Assembly (NCBI GenBank): GCA_903772945.1
Contig: CAICTM010000145.1
Span: forward strand, 42,755-106,754
DNA: 64,000 nucleotides
Reading direction: 5' to 3'
Origin: Seminavis robusta
Lineage: Eukaryota; Bacillariophyta; Bacillariophyceae; Naviculales; Naviculaceae
Positions 10,801 through 21,500 of the stretch are shown one piece after another. Each line of letters opens with the position of its first letter. Position 1 is the first letter of the stretch. A program made the position numbers and the translations under genes. The notes beneath the pieces are model-generated. The model made no database searches. It was not told where the DNA came from and saw nothing but the letters and a program-made list of their open reading frames with translations.

Positions 10801-13800
10801 CTACCATCAATCTGAAGGATATGGCTCAGTACTACAGGTCATCAGAATGGAATTTGCGCAACCTCTCCAAGTCAATTGGGACACAGCAGGGGTCCTTCAG
10901 CGTGTTTGCTCCCTTGCAAGATGGTTATGGAGTATTCAACATTGAGGTTGGTGTGCGCATTTCTACACTTGAATGGAAACGGCATCTGTGGGACTTTCTC
11001 CTGCATTTGACCATGGAGCCCGCCTACACCACAGACGAGCTTTACCAACTTTTGGAAGATGCTGGTGGTACCATGGAAGTGAAAATGTTGAGTGGCTTCC
11101 ATACCACATTTGCTTTGGACGACGAAGGGGAGCTGACCATTGATGGAGCCAGGCTGCTGAAACCATATGACATGAAAGGTGTTGATGGGTGAGTCCGAAT
11201 AGCTATGATTGACCGGCTGCCTTTTCTTGCTTGCTTCTCTATCCCTGTACCCATGCAGTCTGTGATATTATTTCTGCAGGTACATCCATCTTGTTGAGCA
11301 AGTGCCCTTGCCTCCTTCTGTGCTCTACACTATCTATGACCAAACCCAGCAGAACCCAGACATGACCACAGTCACAAGACTCATTGACACAGTTCAGTTG
11401 GGCGTCTTCATTGACAATCTGTTGCCTATGACATTCTTTTCTGCTGTCAACAGTGCTTGGGATATCATCATTCCTTCACTCGAGATAGAGGATGTGCTGA
11501 AGAACATGATGTTTGAGTTGTTGTGGTTTGATGACTACTTGGCAGACATGGATGGACAACAAATCACTTCAGTCAATGGGAAGAAGTGGAATGTTCAGGT
11601 ATTTGATGACCCTGATGGAGAACCATTGCATTATGATCCTGAGCGGTCACCTGTGAGGATCTACATCAGCAATGCTGATGGTCCAGAAGGGTTGACCAAC
11701 TGCACTTTCATGTATGGCCCAAATAGAACAAACATCCTTGCAAGAACAGGAGTCATCCACCACATGGACTGCCTCCTTCTCGACTACAACTACTCCAAGG
11801 TTGACCAGCAGGCGCCAACATTTGCACCAGTGCAAGTAACTTCCTCGCCCTCGCTTGCATCTTCTCAGTTGCTTACCTCGAATCCAACAACGAGTTCCTC
11901 TGAATGTCCTGAACCGCATCTGGCACTATCTGTCGTAGTGAAGAACTGGCAAACATCTGAATGTATCTTTGGGCTGTAGATCTCTGCCTCCTCAAATTGT
12001 TCTTTCCACAGCCATGTATGTAAGCCCAATAATCTGTGGTGAAGATCAGACTTGTGAATACAGCAACGCATGCTATGGATTAGCCGCTGGATTTGAAGGG
12101 TGCACGCCAGTGGAGCCAGCACCAACTCCGAGACCCAGCCTAGCAAATAACGGAGGAGGCAACACTGTTCTGCAGCAAATCCAGTCCAATCCAGAGCTCA
12201 GTGGCTTTGCAGTGGCACTCGAGTTGTCTGGCCTTGACAGCCTTCTGAACGAGAACGACAAAGAATTCACAGTCTTTGCACCCTCCAACCAGGCCATTGC
12301 CAATGATCCTGTCTTCTCAACATATGCAACAATGGATGGCTGGATTCACCATCTGCGAACTAATGTTCAGCTGATGATTGTGCAAAACCAGGTCCTGACT
12401 GATGCAGACATCTTTGATGCTGCTACAACAGAGCTAGTTTCCCTAAATGGTACCCTCCAGATCTCTCAGCCGTTTGCTCAAGTCAACCTGGTTTCCATGG
12501 AGAGACCGAACCAGGCTGGTTCAAATGGAGTGGTGCACACAATGGATGGCGTCATTAAGAACTACTGGAGAGAGTACACTTTGAGGGATGTGAACCAACA
12601 CGATGAGCTGGTGGACGGCCTCTCTCCAATCTTGGACAGAATTCAGTTTGATGAACCGCTCATGGAGTTTGAGCCATCCGGAACTAGCTGGATTGCCGCC
12701 AGGAACAGAGGCTATGGGAATGATTCCATTGCCTTGGGATTCTATCCCATTGTGCAGGAACTAAAGGACCCCAACAACGCTGAGTTTCAAAACTTGACAT
12801 ACATGTACAATCTCATTGATTTCAACTTGTATGAACAGGATATTGAACGGGGTTTCCAGCTCTTGGTTATGCCCAGGGCTGGTGTTGCTCATATGTGGAT
12901 CACCAAGGACATGACAAAGGGCCTTCTTAGGTTCAATGATGCTGTGTTAGACAGGCAGGCTTTTGCCAGCAATGGGTAGTGGTGGATGGGATTCTATGCT
13001 TTTGGTTTTGGTGTTTTTTCTTCATCATCTGCTTCTTGGTATCATGGATTCCCTCAACTCCTTATGCATTCTTACTTTCTTTTTCAAGGGTCACACAAAT
13101 AGGACAAAGCCATTGATCCCACCAGGACTGGCAATGCTAATGCAGTTCTGTGCAGATTACACTACCATCAATCTGAAGGATATGGCTCAGTACTACAGGT
13201 CATCAGAATGGAATTTGCGCAACCTCTCCAAGTCAATTGGGACACAGCAGGGGTCCTTCAGCGTGTTTGCTCCCTTGCAAGATGGTTATGGAGTATTCAA
13301 CATTGAGGTTGGTGTGCGCATTTCTACACTTGAATGGAAACGGCATCTGTGGGACTTTCTCCTGCATTTGACCATGGAGCCCGCCTACACCACAGACGAG
13401 CTTTACCAACTTTTGGAAGATGCTGGTGGTACCATGGAAGTGAAAATGTTGAGTGGCTTCCATACCACATTTGCTTTGGACGACGAAGGGGAGCTGACCA
13501 TTGATGGAGCCAGGCTGCTGAAACCATATGACATGAAAGGTGTTGATGGGTGAGTCCGAATAGCTATGATTGACCGGCTGCCTTTTCTTGCTTGCTTCTC
13601 TATCCCTGTACCCATGCAGTCTGTGATATTATTTCTGCAGGTACATCCATCTTGTTGAGCAAGTGCCCTTGCCTCCTTCTGTGCTCTACACTATCTATGA
13701 CCAAACCCAGCAGAACCCAGACATGACCACAGTCACAAGACTCATTGACACAGTTCAGTTGGGCGTCTTCATTGACAATCTGTTGCCTGTGACATTCTTT

Positions 13801-16413
13801 TCTGCTGTCAACAGTGCTTGGGATATCATCATTCCTTCACTCGAGATAGAGGATGTGCTGAAGAACATGATGTTTGAGTTGTTGTGGTTTGATGACTACT
13901 TGGCAGACATGGATGGACAACAAATCACTTCAGTCAATGGGAAGAAGTGGAATGTTCAGGTATTTGATGACCCTGATGGAGAACCATTGCATTATGATCC
14001 TGAGCGGTCACCTGTGAGGATCTACATCAGCAATGCTGATGGTCCAGAAGGGTTGACCAACTGCACTTTCATGTATGGCCCAAATAGAACAAACATCCTT
14101 GCAAGAACAGGAGTCATCCACCACATGGACTGCCTCCTTCTCGACTACAACTACTCCAAGGTGGACCAGGAGGCGCCAACATTTGCACCAGTGCAAGTAA
14201 CTTCCTCTCCATCAATAAATGCTGGAAAATGCGTTGATGATAGCTGTCCATGTGGTGAATTCTTTGCAGAGGAGTGGGGAACCTGTGTTGAATTGACATG
14301 TTGGAATTGGCACATACACAAGAATGACGATACTTTTGCCTTGAGCGATACGAACCCTTGCCAAGACGAGTTTCACTTTTGTGGAGGCGATGGAAGCTGC
14401 CACCCCTTTAGTTGTGAGAACTGGTATCGATATGGAGCTGGCTTCTCAATGGACAATAGTCCGGATGATCTGATTTGTGGTGATTATGTCACCCTGATTG
14501 ACGATTTACACTCCGTTAGCTTTGGTTGCCGTCCCTACTTGCCAGGCAGAATGATACCGCAGAGAAGAAATGAAGTCTTTTTCTTCAACGAAGAGTGTAT
14601 TGCTGCTGCTGACGGTCAGGAGTTTCGATGCTACCAAAACAAGGTGGGTACAAACTACGATGACTTCTTGCGGGAAGCGGCTCGTCTACAACAAGATTCG
14701 TGCGACCGGGAGATGTACGACGTGGATCTTCCTCAATATTGGTACACTGCTGTAGTTGCGCAAGGGCGCGACAGTGGCGGCAGCACAACACATCAACGGA
14801 CTCTCTCTGGGCCGACCTTTGATGGGGAGAAGGCTGACATGACCATGTATGCCATCACGGTAACAGTGCCCTCGTCGACGACACCGCCGCCCGCAGATCC
14901 CGTCGGTCGGTGCCTGCGCCAGTTCAACGCTGCAGAGCGATGCGTCATCGAGTCGCAGTGCGAGGATGCATGCAACAACATCCTTGCGCTTACCAACGCA
15001 AATATTGGAAACGCGGCTCAATCCAACGATGGAGAACCTCCTTCTCTCGGCGACCTCGTGGATGTGTTCGTAGACATCTTCGATAGTGTCTGCAATCAAA
15101 CCAAGACATCGGTCTGCCAGATGAGAGAATGCTGCGCTGGTTCTTGTGTTCCACAGATTGATGATTCCTTTGACTGTATGATAGACGCGGCAAGAAAAGA
15201 TTTTGAATTGCAGCTAGCAGATCTAATACCCGATGTTAGTCAGCCCAGCATCGAATGCAGCGTTACCGATCATGTCTGTCCCAGTGAAGACGAAGTCCCG
15301 GCATCCAGTGAAGACGAAGTCCCGGCATCCAATGGCACCTCCGCGAACGAAACAAGTCCACAACAAACGCCTGCGACGCCGGCAAATGCAACAATCGTGC
15401 AAGTGAACACTACTTTTGACGTCTTCAACACTCGAGGTCTCAAAGCCGAGGACTTGCTGCTGCCTGAAAATCGAGCCATTCTCATTCAGGCTCTGACTGA
15501 CTTTATCACGAACCTGGTGGAACAAATTGAAGGCCAGAATCAACAAACACGCCTTTTGCGCCTGCGCTCGCGATATTTGGCTGCGGTGTTGCTCCCCGGA
15601 AGCAGTCGGATTGTGGATATCCGCGATGTTGAATGTCGTGCCGACGGCACAATTCCCGAGAATGCTACCTGTCAGAATGTGTATGGTCAGTACGACTTGA
15701 AGGTGGACGACAACGACGACAAGGAGTCTGTCTACAACACCTACCTGCAGGCCACGGATGATGCCATTGAGCAGGGCAAATTGCAAGAAAGCCTGGCTGC
15801 GGCGTCGCCATCATCGCCCATTACTGTTGGCGGCCCCATAGAACGAGAATCTGCGTCGGCGGGAGGCTCCGAAACCAGCATTCCAGTAAATATGATTCAG
15901 GCGACTCAAGAGGAAGGGGAAGAAGACGATGGCGAGAAGGGCGCTGCGTGGTGGGTGGTTCTTCTGAGTTGCCTGGCTGGCATCTTTGGCTGTTGTGTTC
16001 TGGGCGTTGCCGGGTTGTACGTGAAGAAGCAACGGGATCAGGATGCCGACAATGCAGAAAACGACGGCGTGCTGGAGGCGCCTGTCAAGCTGGCGCAAGA
16101 AGGGGAGATGGCTCCGTTGGAAGGGGCTCCGGAGGAAGAAACGAACGAGGATGCGCCAGGTAGCGACTCTAATGACGACGAATCCCGGGAAGAGTCACAT
16201 TCCATTCAGGATAACGAAGTCGGCGAAGATGAGGCGTCGTCTCCCCTGGTTGCACGAGAAGCACCTCACGATGCCCAGCCTTTACTCAGCGACGATCCCA
16301 GTGCATTCATTGGTGCCGACGGAAACGATCAAACGTCACCGTTGATGGCGCAGCCAGCACCGATCCGCGACCAACAGAGTGACTCAGACGACGACGACGA
16401 AGAGTGGGAGTAG
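7869..16413 (+). CDS. Spondin-N / multi-FAS1 (fasciclin) cell-surface protein with C-terminal membrane anchor
   Basis: Exons read: 7869-8195, 8299-8571, 8677-9316, 9413-9538, 9647-10613, 10727-11188, 11280 to about 11962 (end uncertain), 12012-12975, about 13103-13549, 13641-16413; about 2,500 residues. A signal peptide (MMLLLGRGVAVIVALTLTLS) precedes a spondin-N domain with the hallmarks SPSPDW and PWDAGTDAGTTYDAP. Then comes a Cys-containing linker and two tandem blocks, each opening with CEY...GC.PVEP and carrying about four FAS1-like domains (FTVFAPSNQAI, GVVHTMDGVI, SFSVFAPLQDG, GVIHHMDCLLL). The C-terminal exon adds a Cys-rich region, an SEDEVPAS duplication, a membrane helix (WWVVLLSCLAGIFGCCVLGV) and an acidic tail. 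Spondin and FAS1 domains act in extracellular adhesion, so a surface adhesion role is inferred. The junction near 11900-12011 and the start of the exon near 13090-13103 are uncertain. If the gene is broken at the second point, the product would end in the second FAS1 block. Confidence 0.8.
9847..11846 (+). repeat. Tandem duplicated block, copy 1 (about four FAS1 domains)
   Basis: Copy 1 of a 2-kb block that recurs at 12209-14207 with an offset of 2361-2362. Exons and introns match together. I could spot only about eight differences, including three one-base indels around the first intron. Identity starts abruptly near TTTGCAGTGG and ends at CAAGTAACTTCCTC. Confidence 0.95.
12209..14207 (+). 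repeat. Tandem duplicated block, copy 2
   Basis: Copy 2 of the 2-kb block. The exon segments just before it in the two copies (9647-9846 and 12012-12208) are homologous but clearly diverged, while the block is almost identical. Compared with copy 1 it lacks one base in the intron donor (GTGAGT becomes GTAGTG at 12976), has one extra G in the intron, and lacks one T just after the conserved acceptor (near 13102). Confidence 0.95.
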
Positions 16414-18525
16414 AGTGGTACTTTTAGGTGCCTTAAGCACTTTCGCTGGGCCACGCGATGGTTGCGATGTGTGTGGGAATCCTTGCAAACTTTCATAAAA
16501 ATTACTGCATGCTTCGTATTTATTCCTGTTTTGGTTGCTGACACCTGTACGATCAGATACTGTACAGCCGTCAGGGCAGGTAGAGTCCTCGTTCTAAGGC
16601 TTGTGCGGAGGTGTCCATCCTCATTTGGACGAATTTGCAACGAAGTGGGACGGTCCGGTGGTGTACTGGCCAGCCAGTCTCTAGCTAGCTAGCCTAATGA
16701 ATAAAGAGGAGAATTATGTTTATCAGCGGCCATGCCTAGATCTAGTCGGCACTCTCTCACACCGATCTCTGTACATGTAGCTGGGGTTGCACATATCCAA
16801 CCCAAGCGATTCGGTTCGGCTGTGGACTGTGGTAAGCTGCTGGCATAGGAAATGGGAATAAAACACGCTCAAGCATCAAGCAGCTGGACCCACACCCCAA
16901 GCCACGACTTGAAGACTGTTTTTGAAGAGGCCTTGGAATGCTAATGTTAAGCCTTTTTCAATATCTTTTCTCTGTTTATTTATTACAGTTGGTCATTCGG
17001 ACTCTCCTCGGACATCGAAGAAGGGGTGGTCAATGGTTCGAAGAAGATCAAAGATCAATGCGAATCGATTGATTCTTGCAAGCAGCGCTCAAGCAACTCC
17101 CGCAGCGCTTCCACGATCAGCTAGATCTACATGCATCCTGCATGGCTCATCAAACAATCAATGCAAAAGCTGGAGGCTCTCACAAATCCGAGCCAACAAC
17201 CAAAGCTTTGATCCAACAACAAAATAATACTCGGAGCATACGGTAGCGATGAACAGCAGCATTACTTCAAGTACATGTATCGAACAAGAGACGACGGAAA
17301 CGTTTCCCTTTATGGACGATGAAAGCCGTCGCCGGGCCACAAAGAGTTTCAAGAAGCAGCCGTCTTCCCGCATTCGGTTTGGTGGAGGGCTTTCGTGGGG
17401 CGCCCAGGCGTCCCTGATCATCGGGGCACAGTCAGAACATCGAGTGAGGGGAACCGCACGGGCCACTCGAGGACCCAAGTAGCTAGCTAGCTAGCTAGCT
17501 AGCTAGCTAGCTGTCTGGCCATGGATCTGGCTGGATCTGGACAGGTTCAAGCAATGAGAACGCACACACTCAATGTTGAGCTGCTATGCCGCTATGCCTA
17601 GCTAGTAGATGCATCGTTATCAAAGGAGCGGGATTAGAACCAATTGAGGAAAAACACAGCCACAGGCCCCATCGCCCCATCAGTCTCAGCGCAATTGGCT
17701 CGCTCCCGGCGGAGCAGTCCAAGCAAAAAGCCAGGCCAGGCAAACGATGCTGGCTGCCTCTTGTACTGTAGCATTCATAAGATATTGTAATTGTAGGTTC
17801 ACATACAGTTTGCTCTGCAGCAGAAAGCAGATAGCTTTACCATAGCTATTGCTCGAGCACTCTCCAGCTATTGCTCGAGCACTCACCAGCCACATCGTAC
17901 ATCGTACCGAGTGCCGGGGCTGTGCGTGGGGCTTGGGGGCTGCTGGAATGACGATTCCCGCTCTGGCGATTGGAGTGATTTAATTTTGTGATTTTTGTTC
18001 GTCTTGTGTGATGGACAGAGAAGAGTCAACCGGTATGTTAATGCTTGTGTTTCCCCAAAATCACCCTTTAAATGTCGGTTTACTTTAGCCTTCTTCTCTG
18101 GTTCCCCTCCTTCCATGGCGCTAAATCTCTCGTGGTTGGAGACCTCTTCCTTAGCTCCCCTCCATCGGCTCCATCCACTTGCGCATTACGAGTGATTAAG
18201 AAGAAAAGTGCCACTAGGTCATAATGATAATGCTTCTTCTGCCCGAGGTGATCAAAAGGATCATTATTTAATTAAAAAGCGAACTTCCCATAGATATGAC
18301 CGTGACCTTCAATTTCCACAGAGGGTCATTCGTTGTCAACCTTTGCACCGTTCCATTGCAACCCGCGACGTAACCAATCTCACCACAACACATCCCTCCC
18401 ATATTTCTTCATAGCCGCCATACCCGAACTCATCTTCAGTTGTGTGCTGCCAAAGAAAGAGAGAGAGGTGTGATCAAGAGAGTCTACATGACATTGTATA
18501 TACTACTTGTATTATTAATAGTAGC
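16414..18525. other. Long intergenic region with CTAG microsatellite
   Basis: Two kilobases without a well-supported gene. It contains a 77-codon ATG frame at 17249-17482 (low confidence, see rejected list), an acceptor-like TTTATTTATTACAG near 16975-16988, the CTAG run at 17481-17512 and a duplicated TATTGCTCGAGCACTC at about 17847-17884. It should include the promoter and 5' UTR of the CRAL-TRIO gene. Confidence 0.5.
17481..17512. repeat. (CTAG)8 palindromic microsatellite
   Basis: About eight uninterrupted CTAG units. The unit is self-complementary, so either strand can fold on itself. Shorter CTAG runs occur at 37918-37936 and 47366-47382 and near many gene ends in this window. Confidence 0.95.
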
Positions 18526-21500
18526 ATGGATCAAGAGGATTCAAGTTTCAAGTTGAAGGACTGTACTACTAGTGCTAGTAGTACGAACGGTACCGACGTT
18601 ACCACTAGTACTAGCAGCGGTACAGGTACCAGTAGTTCCATTGGAGATCTCGAGCAAGATCAAGATGTTCAAGAGCAAGACACTTCCAATGCATGTACCA
18701 GTACTAGTGATATTGGAAGAGCCAGACTTGATCAGGCTGAGTTGGATCAGGCGGATCAGGAAGATCAGGTAGACGGGGATTTACGGAACGGCCGTGCTGT
18801 GGTTACTACCAGTACAAGTAGGACTAGTAGGACTAGTAGGACAAGTAGGACTATTCCTTCACATCCACTGAAGCAGCCATTGGCATTGAGAAGATCAGTT
18901 ACTACTGGGACAGCTCCATCTGCAGTACCTTCAGTATCTCTATTGGACAAGAACTCTAGGCCACCTGCAACAGGCATGTCAAGTACTGGTACTACTGGAT
19001 TTACTGGTAGAAGCTCTAGCACAGGAACACTGCCTTCACTGCCTGCAGCAGACAGAGATAAACAACTCAAAGAGCAAGAAGTTCAAAGAAGAAGACAATT
19101 CATTGCTGCCATGCAAACTTCCCCTTCTCCAAGGTCTACCTGTTCTGCACCACTTCAACCTGCTACCCATTCTACCCCAACATCCACCTCAACCTCAAGA
19201 TTACCAAGACATCCAAACACTCCCACAAATACACAAAGAAAACCTGCCCTCCCTTACAGACCTGCCTCTTCAGCATCCAACCAACAGCAACAGCAACAAC
19301 AACAAGATACTAACAGTACAAGTAATACAGATGCAGATGCAGATGCAAACAAACATGCAGATACAGTACAAAAATACCTGGCACAACACAATCCCATCAG
19401 AAAGCAAACTCTTGCTCAAAATCAAAATCAACATCAAAACCATGCTCAAACTCAACATCGTGCCAAAACTCAAAACCATGCCCAACATCAAAACACCCAT
19501 GCCCAAAATCAAAATAACAACAATCACATGGACATGAGTCGAAGTTCCACCAGCAACCAAACCACTGGATCGACTTCGATACAATCTTCAAAACTATTGA
19601 TACAGCAAGAATCCAGGAGACTGCGCTTGAGAGCATTGGATATACGTTCAAGAAGTACTACTGGTAGCCAGGAACAGCAGGATGATGATCATGATAATGA
19701 TGATCATCATCATGATAACCACCAAACACATGGTGCAGAGGGGGACGATTATTCCGCTTCGTCCAGGCACAGCCTCCACGAAAATGACGACGAAAATGAC
19801 GACGACGATATACCGGTATTGTCACGACCCGGGGCATTCTCCGTGCAAGGAGACGAAGCCACGCGTCGCGATCGATTCGCCGCTGAATTGGCACAGAAAT
19901 CAGCCGTCTTGACACAACACGAAGTGTCGTTACCGCCACCACCACCGCCCGCATCTGCCTCGAATACATCTCCACGACCCGACACCCGCAATCTACGAAG
20001 ACACATGACGAGAAAATTGTCACAAGAAGAAATCGTTTCCATTGCCCAGGCCGTACTCGTGCCGGATCAGGACCAACTTTTTGCCACGGATTTTCATAAT
20101 AATGCCGGTGGCAGTGAGCAGTTGTTGGCATGGACGCAACGAGAATTGGACTTGCAAGAACGAGAGGCACAGCTGGAACAGCGGGAGGCGCGAGTTGCGC
20201 AACAGGAAGCTACATTGGCAGAACGAGCCGCGAAACTTCAAGCGTGGGAAGAAGATTTGCAACGACAAGAAGAAATGTTATCAGGACACATTCGACAAGC
20301 ACATCCACTCGCTGTGATTGTGGCGCAAATCGATCATGACCAAGACGACAATAATCTCAAACCTCCCCCTCTCAAACCTGCAAAGTCATTCGATGGAACC
20401 TTCAAAGCTCCGTCACTCAACATTACCAAATCCTTGGGAAGCATGTTCCAGAAGTCACAAAGACAGCTTGGTGGAGTTCTCGGGAAACAACTTTCACAGA
20501 AACGTATTCCTCTGGAACGACAAAACTCGCAAAAGAGAAATACACTAGAGCGACAGAATTCTCAGAAGAGAAATACACTAGAGCGACAAAACTCGCAAAA
20601 GAGAGATACGCTAGAGCGACAAAATTCTCAAAAGAGAAATACACTAGAGCGACAAAACTCTCAAAAGAGAAATACTCTAGAGCGACAAAGTTCACAGAAA
20701 CGATCGATGCAGCGACAACCTTCACTCAAAGAGTTCTTTGAACGGCAAGACTCGAAACGATCACTGGGACGGCAAAACTCAAAAAAGTCCTTGGGACGAC
20801 AAAACTCGCAAAAATCAATGGGCCGACAAGACTCACAGAAACAACCACCATCGACACGAAAAGCACCACCTCCCCAAATGTTGGGACGACAGCTCTCCCA
20901 AAAGGTCGTAACTGTTTCGAGAGATAATGATAAGAGTCTTGCCGACGTTCGAACACAGCTACGGCGACAGCATTCACTGAAGCAGTTTGGGTCCGCAGAA
21001 AAGAGTGATTTCAATTGGAAAAAGGCTGGAAAGTCGCTACGAAAACTACGGCACTCGTTCGAGAAAGATTCCTCCAATCATTCCTATGGCACTAAACGCA
21101 GCGACGGGAGCCTTCTCGACGAGGGGAGCGACTGTGATCTGTCCGAAGAAATGTCCGTTCATACCGCCCCAATGAAATTGAAGTCGCCTCCGCCTGGCAT
21201 AATAGCAGATGTTGCTCTGTCTCCGCATCAACCGGCCAAGAAACCTCCTCCTGTTCTCATGGTGGATCATTCTACATCCCTTAACAGCAATGACACTCGT
21301 AGTTCCGATGGGCTGCCGTCACGATTAATGCCAGACGATGTGGATGACGCTCAATCAGTGTTGACCACTTCCGTGGCTACTGTCAGCACGCACGCCCTAG
21401 ATGCCTCGGCGGTATTGTCGCCTGAATATGGTAGACAACAAGAACGACGACAATCTGCAGGAGACAACAACAGCACAGGCGGTCGGCCAAGACGGAATTC

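Noticed and set aside
12963-13553. Continuous plus-strand frame through the copy 2 intron of the spondin-FAS1 gene
   Set aside because: The frame is open only because of the small indels. The intervening sequence matches the copy 1 intron and is not protein-like (hydrophobic run HHLLLGIMDSLNSLCILTFF), so it is best read as intron.
17249-17482. 77-codon ATG frame (MNSSITSSTCIEQETTETFP...) ending at the CTAG microsatellite
   Set aside because: Composition is plausible but there is no homologue I recognise, the minus strand is also open, and the stop lies in the microsatellite edge. Kept as a note, not called as a gene.
17481-17512. CTAG arrays considered as CRISPR or transposon ends
   Set aside because: Units are 4 bases without spacers, in a eukaryotic context; it is a microsatellite.
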